The position numbers and the translations under genes were made by a program. 64,000 bases of DNA from NCBI GenBank assembly GCA_025200525.1, contig CM045760.1:47697932-47761931 (forward strand). Direction: 5' to 3'. The stretch comes from Camellia lanceoleosa (lineage: Eukaryota > Streptophyta > Magnoliopsida > Ericales > Theaceae). The first letter of the stretch is position 1; every line of letters begins with the position of its first letter. Below are positions 36,455 through 48,733 of the stretch, one piece after another. The notes under the pieces were generated by a model. That model saw only the letters and a program-made list of their open reading frames with translations, made no database searches and was not told the DNA's origin.

Positions 36455-36868
36455 CTCTAGAGGAGTTTCCCTTCTCTCTGCAGTAGCAACAAGTGTTTCA
36501 ATATTTAAAGCAGAGCCAAACCCTGTGCAAATAAATATAGCCAAATCATGCTCACGAAACCATAATCAAGACACTTTCCAATATCTCTCATCACTTGAAG
36601 AGTTAGATCATTTTATTGTATTGGTTAAATCACACAAACTTTAAAAAACAAAAAAAAACAAAACAAAACAAAAAAATTGGACAGAGTTACATATATTAAA
36701 AAATATATATAGCAAACAAATAATCAAAAAAAAAAAAAAATGCCTACTAGTGAGTGTAGAATCTGAAGATGTTTGAACATTTTTCAATTGTGAATAAATG
36801 ACTTTGGTTGGAGTAGTAGGAGTCGCCATTTGAGCTGCAGAAACTCGAACTCGACGATTCTTTGAAAT
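36455..36868 (-). pseudogene. Spliced exon pair of an unidentified gene
   Basis: Exon 1 (about 36868-36748) encodes VRVSAAQMATPTTPTKVIYS and further residues, ending one base into a codon before GTAGGC. Exon 2 (36522-36455) begins after CAG and completes that codon, giving FGSALNIETLVATAERRETP and ending before GTAATT. Phase and splice signals agree across the roughly 225-bp intron, so this is probably real former coding sequence. I do not recognise the family. It lies upstream of the homoserine dehydrogenase pieces on the same strand. Confidence 0.45.
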
Positions 36869-37382
36869 CACTGCTTTTTAGAAATCACTGAAGCTTTATA
36901 TACATATATATATAACTTTAAACATAGATCTTGAACCAACAAAAATTGAACACAGATTTGGCCTCCATTGTTCATCTCGGTGGTTGTAGCAATGGAGGAA
37001 GAGCCCTCACATCTCAGGTCTACTATAAATCCAACAGACTTGAAGCCTTTATATCTCATATCGTTGTCATCCGAGAATGGCACGAAGATGATGAAGACAG
37101 TAGTGGTGGTGGTGGTATGCGATGGATGTGAGGGTGAAGACGGCGACAGCCATGGAAAAGGAGTAAAAAGCGGGGATGTCACGACCCGCTCCCCGTTCCC
37201 AAGGGTTAAGTATTGTGATGGCCAGTAACTGAAGTTACCTCCGGCCAATTCTTGAACAAATTAATAAATGCAAGTAGAAATGATATTTAAGTGAGGGTAC
37301 CAAAATAATCATCGGAGCTTCTATTTTTATTACAAAATTTACTGACCAAAAATATTTACATATAAACATATCATAAAAGTAT

Positions 37383-39420
37383 TGTAACGCCCCAATTTTC
37401 ATACCCAAATGACAGTACAATAAGCATGACCCTTTTAAAGGAAAGCCAATTATACAATCCCACACTTGCATTTCTTAATGTAAATAATTCCTCATGCGAT
37501 AATACATTAGTCCAACAACAAGTAATTAAAAAAATAAATACCCCCAAGGGTTTACAAGTTTCCAAGGCTTGAGCCGAGTTACACAAAATGGTTATTAAAA
37601 CCCACACAAATACAACCCTTAGCTTACAGACAGAGTCACAACAGAATGAGAGTTTTGTACTCTCAATACACACATTTTCTAGCTTTTAATTAGACGGAAT
37701 CACCACATCTTTTTCTGCACAAAAATCCCGTAGGGTGAGCATAAAGCCCAGTAGGAAATTCTTAACAATGTATATACATTTTATACAAGTCTCAAGAGAT
37801 GAAATACACATGCCATGCTATGTCCTTTTTAAAGATAAATCACATTTTTCATCTTTTGAAAACCATCATGCTCAATGATGTCATGCAATTTCAATTCTTC
37901 AAAATTTATCAATTTAATTCAAGGAGCAGTAAAAACAATTCTAGTAATCCCTAGGTCGGTATCTGCAAGTAGGCTATACAAGTACTGCCAATTTGTCATT
38001 TTTACCAACATTGACTGGAAGGCTCGACACCTAGAATCCGTCATTTTTACCAATATTAACTAGAAGGCTCGACACCTATTCAATTTCATTTACACCACCT
38101 GTCAAGACTTACCACCGTATTTACTCCAAAACCAATTCATGGAAACTTGTTTCTCAACATTCTTTTCTCAATGCAAGTTTTCAAATCAACTTTCAAAGTT
38201 TAATGTAATCAAATGAATTGATATGCCAATAATATAAGATGAATATAAATATTTTTATTCCAATTCATCATCCAAGGAATAACACAATTCCCTCTTCTCA
38301 AGTATCCTCAACAATTAGTCATTTCAAGACTATTTCAACGTTTTGAACAATAATTTCCAAAACGAACAACAATTCTCATATTCCCTGAAATTCATCATTT
38401 ATATAAATATAAATAAGAAAATTTTCAAACATCCATTTATTTTGACACACAAAATAAATATAACAATATCATTAATGGATTTTCAGTCTCTTAAAGAAAA
38501 TCCCCAAATTCTAAGTTTTCTCACCAAAAACTATACAACTCAAATCTTTTGAAATGAAACTTTCCAAAATCACATTTTCTTCAATCAAGGAAGATCAAAA
38601 TCTATAAGATCATTTTAAAAGAACAAGAGACAAACCTACTTTCAAAATTGCTCAACTTCTTGAATTAACAATCGATTTTCAAAGCTATCGAAGGATGATT
38701 TCGAAAATCATCTAGATCTTGCAAAAATATATATATATAATTCTAAGAAAATCCCTACCTCAAGTTTTGAAGAAGAAATGAGATGAAATCCCCAAAATCA
38801 ACGGTGTCCAAACTTGATCTTTACCGCATACAACGAAGCCCTCGAGGAGCTAACCAACTTTGATGAAGAACTTAGGTCCAAATCCCAAAAGATTTGAAGA
38901 AATTAAAGATCTTGTGAGGTTTTTGGTAGGAAATGTAGAGAGAAGGGAGATGAAATGTTTTTACAGAGAGAGATATACAAAAGTGATGTAAAATATCAGA
39001 TTCACAAACTGATATAATACATGGCCCGCTCGAGAGTGGAAAGCCCCGCTCGAGCGTCAAATACACTATCTCAGTACTTTTGCAGACATGTTAAATTTCT
39101 GAAACTAAACATTCTCTGCTCGAGCGCATAAACGGTTGCGCTCGAGCGGACAAGCAACTTCTAAAGCATTTTGCATTTTTGTTTTGAGGGCGTTGCCCCT
39201 CAACCCCGCGAGGGCGCTGCCCTAGGACCCGCCAAAGGGCGCTGCCCCTTGAACCCCCGCGAGCTGACCGAGCAGCTCGATCCCGCCAGGGCACTACCCT
39301 TGGACCCGCCAAGGGGCGCTGCCCCTTGGACCCCCGCAAGTTGACTGGGTAGCTCGACCCCCAACCGACTCAATCAAAGTGGCAAAACATGAAAGAAAGA
39401 TCGAAACCGGGATCGCTACA
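37383..39420 (-). repeat. Complete LTR of the deleted chromovirus-like element
   Basis: It begins TGTAACGCCC and ends GATCGCTACA as written on the + strand. GCTCGAG palindromes start at 39028/39048 (20 bp apart) and 39118/39140 (22 bp apart). GC-rich repeats of the GGCGCTGCCC type fill 39180-39350. AT-rich elsewhere, no gene. Confidence 0.85.
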
Positions 39421-39725
39421 ACCTTTCCCCTTTAAAGAATTTCGTCCCCGAAATTTCAAATCAAACTACCCAAACAAAGGGGTTTCTAGCGATCAAAACC
39501 ACGCTATTTCATTTCCAAATCACAATACTAACTCTCAACCAAATTCCACCATGGTTATCTCATTAACAACAACCTCCCAAACATGCATAAACATGAAATT
39601 TCCCAAAAAGTAATGGCAACTCTAAACAACCTTATGCTTAAAACAACAACACACATATCAACATGTGGTTAACAACTTTAAATACGTTTCCCTCAACACT
39701 AGGGAATATTACAAAGAAAAGAAAC

Positions 39726-40448
39726 TTAAGCGTTTTCAAATAAATCTGGATATTTGGAGCGGACTTCCGCCTCCCATTCCCACGTCGCTCCAATAGTATA
39801 GTTTTGCCCCGTAGCAGTTGCTCCTGTGTATCTAATATTTGAACCGGTCGTTCTTCGTAAGAGGCATCCTCATCTACCTCTAAGTCAACCCAATCAAGAG
39901 CATGAGAAGGGTCGGGTTCATAATTCCTAAGCATAGATACATGAAATATGTTATGAACTCCCGAAAGTTGTGGCGGTAAAGCTAACCGGTATGCCATTTC
40001 CCCAATTCGCTCTAAGATCTCAAAAGGGCCAATGAACCTTGGAGATAATTTACCACTGTTACCAAATCTCATCAAACCCAGCCTTGGTGAGATTTTTACA
40101 AACACATTGTCACCATCTTCAAAAGATAAAGGTCATCTCCTCTTATCGGCATAACTCTTTTGTTGACTTTGGGTCATAGCTAACCTCTTCCGAATGAGAA
40201 CAACTTTCTCGGTTGTCTCTCTAACAATTTCTGGACCCAATAACGGCGCATCACTCACTTCGGCCCAATAAACCGGTGATCTACAAGGTCGGCCATATAA
40301 GGCCTCAAATGGTGCCATCCCAATACTAGATTGGTAACTATTGTTGCAAGCAAACTCAATCAATGGTAAGTGCCTTTCCCAAGGCCCCTTAAAATCAAGG
40401 ACACAAGCTCTAAGCATGTCCTTCAAAATCGGAATGGTACGTTCCGAC
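39726..40448 (-). pseudogene. Integrase C-terminal region, chromovirus type
   Basis: On the minus strand 40448-40136 encodes [30 protein letters not shown] and [10 protein letters not shown], then an in-frame TGA (40133-40135). The same frame continues with GNSGKLSPRFIGPFEIL, VHNIFHVSMLRNY and EERPVQILD. After a frame change near 39800 it ends in TWEWEAEVRSKYPDLF before a stop at 39726. This is the integrase tail and chromodomain-like end of Tekay/Del elements. The catalytic core is deleted. Confidence 0.88.
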
Positions 40449-40698
40449 TATCCCAATACTTTTGCAGATAGGTCAAACTTCTGAAACTAAACATTCTCCG
40501 CTCGAGCGCATAAATGGCCGCTCGAGCCGACAACAAACTTCTAATGCATTTTGCTTTTTTGTAATGGGGGCGTTGCCCCTCAACCCCACCAAGACGCTGC
40601 CCCCTGGACCCCCGCGAGCTGACCCGCCAGCTCGACCCCCGATCGGCCCAGTCGAAGTGACAAAACATGAAAGAAGGATTGAAACCGGGATCACTACA
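40449..40698 (-). repeat. Truncated LTR of the deleted chromovirus-like element
   Basis: It matches the last part of 37383-39420 (CCAATACTTTTGCAGATAGG, GGGGGCGTTGCCCCTCAACC, GAAACCGGGATCACTACA). It also keeps one 20-bp spaced palindrome pair (40500/40520). Confidence 0.85.
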
Positions 40699-41974
40699 CG
40701 TATTGTGTGTGTCCATTCTACAGCCCCGCATCTAAGACTTTCCAAAAGCTATTTCTGAATTGCATTGTTTCCTGAAAATTGATAAATAACTATAAGCACA
40801 TAACAGAGTAAGAAATATTATGCCAAGAGTATAAGGGACACAAAATAACGATGGATAGTTATGTAACTAAAATATTTAAGATAACTTAGTCTGAACAAAT
40901 AATCATTTAAGTAGCAAAACTGAGATTATGTAAATAAATAACCATAACCACGGTACCGAACAAAACAGAACAGAGGTCACAAGAGTGACAGTCAGAATAG
41001 AAGCACGGATTCAATAGGTGGCTCGTACGGATTATAGAGGTGGCTCCCACAATAGTGTAGCACTTATCTCCGCACAACACTTTGCTCAGCACAGAACAGA
41101 ACAGAGGTCAATAGATGCATGACAATAAAGGGCCACAAAGTGACAAAACAGAGGCCAATGGTTATTTATGTCCCCCAAGGCATGGGACTCCCGTGGTGGT
41201 ACTTACAAAACATAATTGTTTATAAGGTTACTGTCAAATATTCTTTAAAATTTAAACAAACATATCCATGGGTTTCATTTTAAGCAAATAGGGGTCAGGA
41301 AATAATCCACGTAATTGAAATATTAATATAATTTATAAAACATAACTTTTATAAAATAAATTATGGTAACTCAAAACATACGTAAAATATATTATGGTAA
41401 CTCAAGGTATAATATAACTCACCTTAATATTGACTCTTACTATTTTCTTCTTATTTTTACTACCTTCTCACGGATGTTCCTTCGCTCTCCTTTTCCTTTC
41501 TATTTCCTTTTCCTTTCTCCCTATACTCTTTACAGCCCCACCTATCTCCCTTTATATATATATACACATAGCCTAGGGGCATTAATGGCCTGAATTGGAT
41601 GATTCATCCTCCCTAATTCCTAGGCAGCCCAAATGGCTGAGTTTTAGTCGTCCAGTAAATACACAAGTTGATTCTTGATAGATTTGTTTATGTTATTATT
41701 AGATTCATTATTATTATGAGATTTGTTATTAGTATTTGTTTATTTATTATTTTTAACTTTAATTTGGAACCAAATCAACACACAATAATTTTACATTAAT
41801 CCTAATTAATAGAATAATTACACAATAACAATGTAAATTAAATTACACTTTATCACATACACCCATAACATTCAATATTTTATTTTACTCTTACAGAATA
41901 TTTAATTAAACATTTAGGGTTTTTCTCATTTATAATAAAATTTAAGAGACAACTTAAATTTTCGGGTTGTTACA

Positions 41975-42696
41975 ACTTCCCTCCTTTTAAAATTTCGTTC
42001 TCGAAATTTGTCATGTGTAAGTTATCCGTTGCGCATTCTGATAAATATACATATCAAGAATAAATTTGATGATTAATCTGATATAAAATATTGCTAAATC
42101 ATTATTCAAAAAAAAATTACCAAAAACAACTCACTATTTATTTGTCAATATCTTGGGCCAAAATGAGAAACAATGGGTGACTTTAAAAACTTTTCATTGG
42201 TTTTATTTCTGAAAAAAAAAAAAGAGAACACAATTAAAAAAGCGTCTGGAAATGAAATGATAGAATTATATACAGGAGCTGAAGGAATTTGAGATGAATT
42301 TTAATTTTTTTTATCCGTGAACTTTCCACTGATGGGAAATAGTTTCAAAATTAGTATCTTTTTTATAAATATATATATATATATATATAAATTTTGAAAG
42401 ATTACAAATTTGAACCCACGATTTTTTTTTTATTTATTTTTTTTTTTTCCTCAAATTATTCAGCATATACATGAAAGATATATACAATTTTATATAAAAT
42501 AACAAATAACTCATCTTAATTACAAAATTTAACGAAATACTATAATTATATATACCGCGATTGTTGTTATACAAATATTTAATTTAAATACAACCTAGAA
42601 TCTAACTCAACGTTTCCCCCATCCTATTTGTGCACGTGACTTATACTCCAATGCTTTTATAAAAATAATTTAAAAAACCTAGGCTCTAATACCACT
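41975..42696 (-). other. Interior of the non-autonomous element with primer site and purine tract
   Basis: On the minus strand it starts beside the 5' LTR with TGGTATTAGAGCC (42694-42682), one base from the common initiator-Met tRNA site TGGTATCAGAGCC. It ends with a purine tract TTTTAAAAGGAGGGAAGT (about 41992-41975). The 690 bp between are AT-rich and without an ORF. T-runs occur at about 42423-42448. Confidence 0.85.
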
Positions 42697-44161
42697 TGTC
42701 ATGACCCACTCCTCGTACCCAAGGGTTAAGCATCGTGATGGCCAGTAACTGAAGTTACCTTCGGCCAATTCTTGAATAAATTAATAAACGCAAGCGAAAA
42801 TAATATTTAAGTGAGGGTATCAAAATAATCATCGGAGATTCTATTTTTATTACAAAATTTATTGACCAAAAAGGCCGATATTTACATATAAACATATCAT
42901 AAAAGTGTTGTGTGTGTCTATTCCGCAGCTCCGCATCTAAGACTTTCTAAAAGCTATTTCTGAATTGCATTGTTTCCTGAAAATTGGTAAACAGCTATAA
43001 GCACATGGTAGAGTGAGAAATATTATGCCAAGAGTATAAGGGACACAAAATAACCATGGACAGTTATGTAACTTAAATATTTAAGATAACTTAGTCTTAA
43101 CAAATAATCATTTAAGTAGCAAAACTGAGATTATGTAAATAAATAACCATAACTACGGTACTGAACAAAACAGAACAGAGGTCACAGGAGTGACAGTCAG
43201 AACAGAGGTACGGATTCAATAGGTGACTCGTACGGATTATAGCGGTGGCTCCCACAATAGTGTAGCATTTATCTCCAAACAACACTTTGCTCCGCACAGA
43301 ACAGAGGTCAATAGATCTATAACAATAGAGGGCCACAAAGTGACCAAACAGAGGCCAATGGTTATTTAAGTCCCCCAAGACATGAGACTCCCGTGGTGGT
43401 ACTTACAAAACATAATTGTTTATAAGGTCATTGTCAAATATTCTTTAAAATTTAAACAAACATATCCATGGGTTTCATTTTAAGCAAATAGGGGTCAGGA
43501 AATAATCCACGTAATCGAAATATTAATATAATTTATAAAATATAACTTGTATAAAATAAATTATGGTAACTCAAAACATACGTAAAATATATTGTGGTAA
43601 CTCAAGGTATAATATAACTCACCTTAATATTGACCCTTACTATTTTCTTCTTATTTTTACTACATTCTCACAGATGTTCCTTCGCTCTCCTTTTCCTTTC
43701 TCCCTATACTCTTTACAGCCCCACCCATATCGCTTTATATATATACATACACACACAGCCTAGGGGCTTTAATGGCCTGAATTGGATGATTCATCCTTCC
43801 TAAATCCTAGGCAGCCTAGATGGCTGAGTTTTAGTCGTCCAGCAAATACACAGGTTGATTCTTAATAGATTTGTTTTTATTATTATTAGATTCATTATTA
43901 TTATGAGATTTGTTATTAGTATTTTTTTATTTATTATTTTTAACTTTAATTTGGAACCAAATTAACACACAACAATTTTACATTAATCCTGATTAATAGA
44001 ATAATTACACAATAACAATGTAAATTAAATTACACTTTATCACATACACCCATAAAATTCAATATTTTATTTTACTCTTACAAAATATTTAATTAAACTT
44101 GTATGGTTTTTCTCATTTATAATAAAATTTAAGAGACAACTTAAATTTTTGGATTGTTACA
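42697..44161 (-). repeat. 5' LTR of the non-autonomous element
   Basis: 1,465 bp, uninterrupted. Short ORFs such as 43112-43378 are not supported as genes, because equivalents in the other LTR are broken. Confidence 0.92.
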
Positions 44162-44275
44162 GGGGAGATCATCGTCGATCTGGTAAAGAAAAGTGAAGAT
44201 GAGAAGAGGGAAAAAATGTAGAGAGAAGTAAGTCGCCAGAAGCAAATCGATGTCCTGAAGTAACAGGCCGAGAAT

Positions 44276-44324
<49 letters not shown>

Positions 44325-45043
44325 ACAGAGGTGATGATGGCGGCACAGCAGTCACAGTGGCAATAGCGGTGGCGTCGGAGGCAGATGGGGGAGGAGAGAA
44401 AGAGAGAGAGAGAGAGAGAGGAAGTGTAATCGTGTATGGTTTGGACCGTATATGATGTGGAAGATTAGATTGAGTGTGTAGCAGTCTGTAGAGGTTTGAT
44501 TTGTTGAAGAGTTGGGGGTTTTTTAAAAAAAATAATAATAATAAATTTTTTTTGGTATTTGGCGCTCAAAATTTTTATTTTTGCTCCTATTTTTTATTTT
44601 GGTCATACTATTCACGATAGAAATTGCGTGTCATGAAAAGTAAAATATTTTTAATGGCTAGCATATGTGCGTTGTGCAAAGTGTACTTTTTAAAGGCTGA
44701 CTTTTTGTGCGCCGTAAAAAATATAATATTTTTAACGATTGACTTTTTGTGCGTCGTGAAATGTTCAATATTTTTAACAGCAGGTGTACGTGTGTCGTGT
44801 ATAGTTTATGTCTTAATAGCATGCCATATGCCTGTCATAGAAAGTTTTATTATTTACGACTAATATTGCAAGTCGTAAAAAAATCATCATTATTAGCATT
44901 CATGGCCTACGCAATAGACACATTGTGGTTGGAAAATTATTTACGACATGCAAAAATCGCAAGTCATAAAAGTGAAAAACCACGACTTGCTTTTACTATA
45001 TATCATTAATGTGGAGCCGTAAAAACTCAGTTTTGTTATAGTG
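44162..45043. other. Right end of a second CACTA-type transposon
   Basis: The segment ends in TTTTGTTATAGTG (45031-45043), the inverse of CACTATAACAAAA, a CACTA-like terminus. The following AAT (45044-45046) could be its 3-bp duplication. Subterminal-like repeats with TGCGTCGTGAAA and AAGTCGTAAAA motifs fill 44600-45030. An (AG)n tract lies at 44282-44321 and a shorter one near 44400. No left end was found between 33899 and 37176; it may lie left of the window, beyond the outer retrotransposon. Confidence 0.6.
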
Positions 45044-45337
45044 AATAACAACATGTTATAAAGGTGAGATCAAATTAGTCTTCTTCACCCATGTTAATAT
45101 TCAATCAAACAACCCGCTAATCAAAAACAGATTCAATATGCCTATTGGGTTATGTATTGCTTACATGGTAGGTAGTTAAATGTTGGGGGAAAATATATAT
45201 AATTGTCTATTTCAATTAGGTGCAAACTAAAGACAACTCACATTTAGTTTAGAAATATAGGTCATTTTATCATTTTTCTGGAAAAAAAAATGTGTTTAAC
45301 GTCTAGGGAAAATCCATATAATTGCTTACTTTAATAA

Positions 45338-46073
45338 TGTACGAGCAAGAAATAACGTTCTCGTATAATCCTATTGATCAAGTCTGCACTCCTCCAAACG
45401 TCATTGCTTTACTCCCTGAAAGCACAAATGTGAGCTAGCCGACGGGTGTGTGCCGGATACCTCTCCGATGCCTAAGTCAGCAAAATAGACAAATAGAAAA
45501 AAGCTCTGTGTATTCGGGAGTCAAAGTTGTGTTACTTCTACATAGGTTCTGTTGTGTGCTTTTATAACTTTCGCTTGGCACAATCCTAGCAGGACTCTTA
45601 TTCCTCCATGTAGAGTCCTCCTAGGAATCACACTTCCTGAAAGATAATACTTATCCTTCAACACCCCCCTCACTGCTTAAACCAAGTGAGATGGTTTTAC
45701 CCCGGTTGGATAACAGTATGACCGAGCTAATACTAGCCCTTTGTCATACTCAATAAAGTGCCTTCCCATGTATTGCATAGCTCGGCTATTGTTCACTTGT
45801 ACTTCGGTTTTGGCTGTTGAGACCGGGCTAACCATAGCAAGTCTTGACCGAGCTAACAAGAGTAAGGTTCACCACAAGAAGAGCAAAATATCTCGGCTTC
45901 AAATACTTTGATCGAGATAATTACCCCCATTCTGACTGTGGTGACTGTAACCTCTTGGACCGAGCTAACACTATGGTCCACTTCACTAAGCCCTTTTTAC
46001 CCCATCCCATAAAGCAGCCCCTTACTACGCCTGGGCCTAGCTCGGCTCTAATGCACATAAAAACTCCCTCTCA
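45338..46073 (-). repeat. 3' LTR of the minus-strand Tat element
   Basis: Read on the + strand it begins TGTACGAGCA and ends ACTCCCTCTCA. It is the fuller of the two copies; 45830-46030 is absent from the other. GACCGAGCTAA occurs several times in it. Confidence 0.92.
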
Positions 46074-46373
46074 ATTGCCCCTTAATTCCAGCTGCCATGC
46101 ATGATTTGGGATTACCTTTTTATCAGCCGAGCTAAAAGTGGCCTTCAACCGAGCTAAATTGATACCGAGCTACTAATTTGTCCGGTCCAAACGTCTTTTC
46201 AGTCACTGCATAACTGAATCGCTTACGATTCTGTTGGACACGTGGCTAGCTTTTATTGGTCAAATACAACTGCCACGCCGCCTTCGTACTTCTGAAAATT
46301 TGAACAGTGCCGCCCAAATTCACGCTCTTCACAAAAAACCCTACTCTTTGAACCAAACATACCACTATTCATC

Positions 46374-48728
46374 TATAACGCCCTCAAAATTCTACATAAT
46401 TCCCATATCCAATCTTTCCATAAACATGATAGATAGTTTACACTTCCATACAAACATCAGAGTCAATATTACAAAAGTGTATTTCATTTTAATTACAAAT
46501 GTTTACAAAAATAATAGAATGCCCAGCAGGCTTACATTTTTCCAAGTTGTTACTTGGTCAATCAAAAGAAGAGTTCTAACTCTTTTACAGGTAAAGCCCT
46601 CGGCTTGCATTTACTTATAATCAGCAAAATAAATAAAAAAGCAGAGTCTTCAACTCCGAAGACCTCCCAAGTAAAGATCTTGAACCTAGCACATCTCCTG
46701 TACCTGAAAATGGTGTCCCAAGTAGGATGAGCCAAAGCCCAGTAGAAATATACTAAACCTAATATGAGAAATAACTAAAACATTGACATGCAACAAATGG
46801 TCGACACGAATAAACATTATCATACATCAAATGATCGATACATATACACCAAACCACACCCTTCTCATAGCCCAACAACAATTACATCCATGCTACCATC
46901 TATTTCCCTTATTTACCCAGATCAGTTCCTAATTATGGTCAAATATCTGACCAAACAATTTAAGTGTGACTACCACTCGGCTTATTAACTCTTCCGTTAC
47001 CCATGGTGAAAAAATGAAACTATATCTCGCGTAACTAATACTTCACTTTATAAAGTCTCAGGACTTCACCCTGGATGCCTCGGCCAACTTAATTATCTAT
47101 GGAGTACATCCACATCTCCTCCCAAACATAGATGCACAAATAATGTGTTAAAGAATATGAAAACACATGTGAAGTACATAAATAATGTGTTAAAGTATTT
47201 GAACACATATGGAGTATATCCCCCATCTCCTCCCAAACAAGTTACATAAATAATGTGTTAAAGTATATGAACACATATGTGTGTGGAGTACATCCCCTAT
47301 CTCCTCTCAAATAAAGATATATACATATATATAATGTATTTAAACACTTCATCACCTACCATGATCAATCAATACACATATTTGCTGTATTATTCCAACC
47401 ATCACATTCAATGACATAATACGTTCGATTAGCTTCAGTTTTCCCTAATCAACATACAGTGTCTACAACAACCAAGACTATCCTCCACCGATAGCCCAAA
47501 GCAGTTATCTCTAAATAGATAATAAATTCATCAACAAATAAAATATTGACAAACTCATAGGTGAGTGATTAAATTATCCAACTACGCCTTTCAATGTCAT
47601 AATTTCCCAATTTCATGAATATCAACTCAATTTCATGTTTCCACATTTTCCCAAATTAATTATACAAATTAATTCATTACAAAAATTTAGGGCATTCTTC
47701 TTTTTTCTCAAATATTGATCCTAAGACCAAATTCCACCATTTTAACTCTCAAACTCCTATTTCCAAGGCCTTAAATACACATAGAGTTATTAAACACAAA
47801 ACCCCTCTTTTATAAATTACAAACCACACCCTAACTTTCCCCAAAATTACCCAACAACACCAACTAATCAAAATGACAAATATTTAAGTCAAAACCCATA
47901 AGAAGGAGTAGGGTATCCCTACCTCGAAAAGAAGAGACCAAAGGAGAAGATGGTGAAAATCCAAAGTGCTCCAAATCCACAAATCTTCAGATTAAAACGT
48001 AGCTCACACAACCCTCTATCTTTCTTACAAAGGAATTAGGGTAGAAACACAATATAAGTAGATCAATCCCTAGAGAGAAGGTGTGTAGAGAGAGAGAGGG
48101 AGAGTCGTATTTAGGGTTTGTGTAAAAGATGAGATGAAAAAGTGATGTGTTTCCCCGCTGCTGTCTACTGATATAACACAGGCTCGCTCGAGCGAAGGAG
48201 TGGTCGCTCGAGTGACCAGACACAAGGAACCCTCGCTCGAGCGTAGAAAGTCTCGCTCGAGCCAACAATTTGAAGCTTCAGGTCTGCAACCTAGAAGCAC
48301 GCTCGAGCAAAGAAACTCAAAACATACACCTTGCTCGCTTGAGTGAAGGAACTCTCGCTCGAGCCAAGAAACATAGCTCTCAGGTAAAAAATGAGGCGCA
48401 GACGCACGCTCGAGCGTAAGACTTCTCGCTCGAACCACCAAACACAAGACTCAATTCTCACTCGAGCTAAGGAACCCTGGCTCGAGCGAAGGATCTAAAA
48501 CACGGGGCTCGCTCAAGCGACAAAAGCCTCACTCGAGCGAAGAACCAAAATTCTGGGCAACAACACTTGGTTTAAAAACTCACCCAACCAGTTACAAACC
48601 TGCCCAATACATCCTAAAACTCATATACAAAGAATCGAAGGACGGAAACAAGATACGATGACAACCAACACCCACAGAACCAAGTCTGGGTTACAATAAT
48701 CAATGGGGGGAAAATCGGGATCGCTATA
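46374..48728 (-). mobile_element. Solo LTR, 2,355 bp
   Basis: It begins TATAACGCCC, ends GATCGCTATA and is flanked by a perfect duplication TCATC (46369-46373 and 48729-48733). The ends match those of the LTR at 37383 with the terminal TG/CA mutated, so it belongs to the same or a sister family. A dense cluster of CTCGAG palindromes lies at 48186-48540. Imperfect repeats containing AATAATGTGTTAAAG lie at 47100-47340. No gene. Confidence 0.92.
48186..48540. repeat. Six palindrome pairs with 20-bp spacing
   Basis: CTCGAG-type cores start at 48186/48206, 48235/48255, 48337/48357, 48408/48428, 48460/48480 and 48511/48531. Every pair is exactly 20 bp apart, although several cores have point mutations (for example CTTGAG, CTCAAG). 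Confidence 0.92.
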
Positions 48729-48733
48729 TCATC

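Larger units (their letters stand above)
37383..40698 (-). mobile_element. Internally deleted Tekay/Del-type chromovirus-like element
   Basis: One LTR is complete (37383-39420, 2,038 bp) and one is reduced to 250 bp (40449-40698). Flanking duplications are AGTAT (37378-37382) and CGTAT (40699-40703), four of five bases alike. Between them lie a purine tract (about 39421-39437) and the last part of integrase. A deletion removed everything from inside integrase back into the 5' LTR. It is nested inside the LTR of the 37177-44161 element. Confidence 0.85.
37177..41974 (-). repeat. 3' LTR of the non-autonomous element, split by an insertion
   Basis: The pieces are 37177-37382 and 40704-41974. 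They align with 42697-44161 from end to end. The break corresponds to CATAAAAGTGTTGTGTGTGT in the intact copy near 42900. Confidence 0.92.
37177..44161 (-). mobile_element. Non-autonomous LTR retrotransposon with about 1.47-kb LTRs and a 722-bp interior
   Basis: LTRs are 37177-41974 (1,477 bp without its nested insertion) and 42697-44161 (1,465 bp), flanked by a perfect duplication GGGGA (37172-37176 and 44162-44166). On the minus strand the LTR starts TGTAACA and ends GGGTCATGACA. The primer binding site beside the right LTR and the purine tract beside the left LTR fix the orientation as minus. The interior (41975-42696) has no ORF. The LTRs show many differences, so the insertion is older than that at 880. 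Confidence 0.93.
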
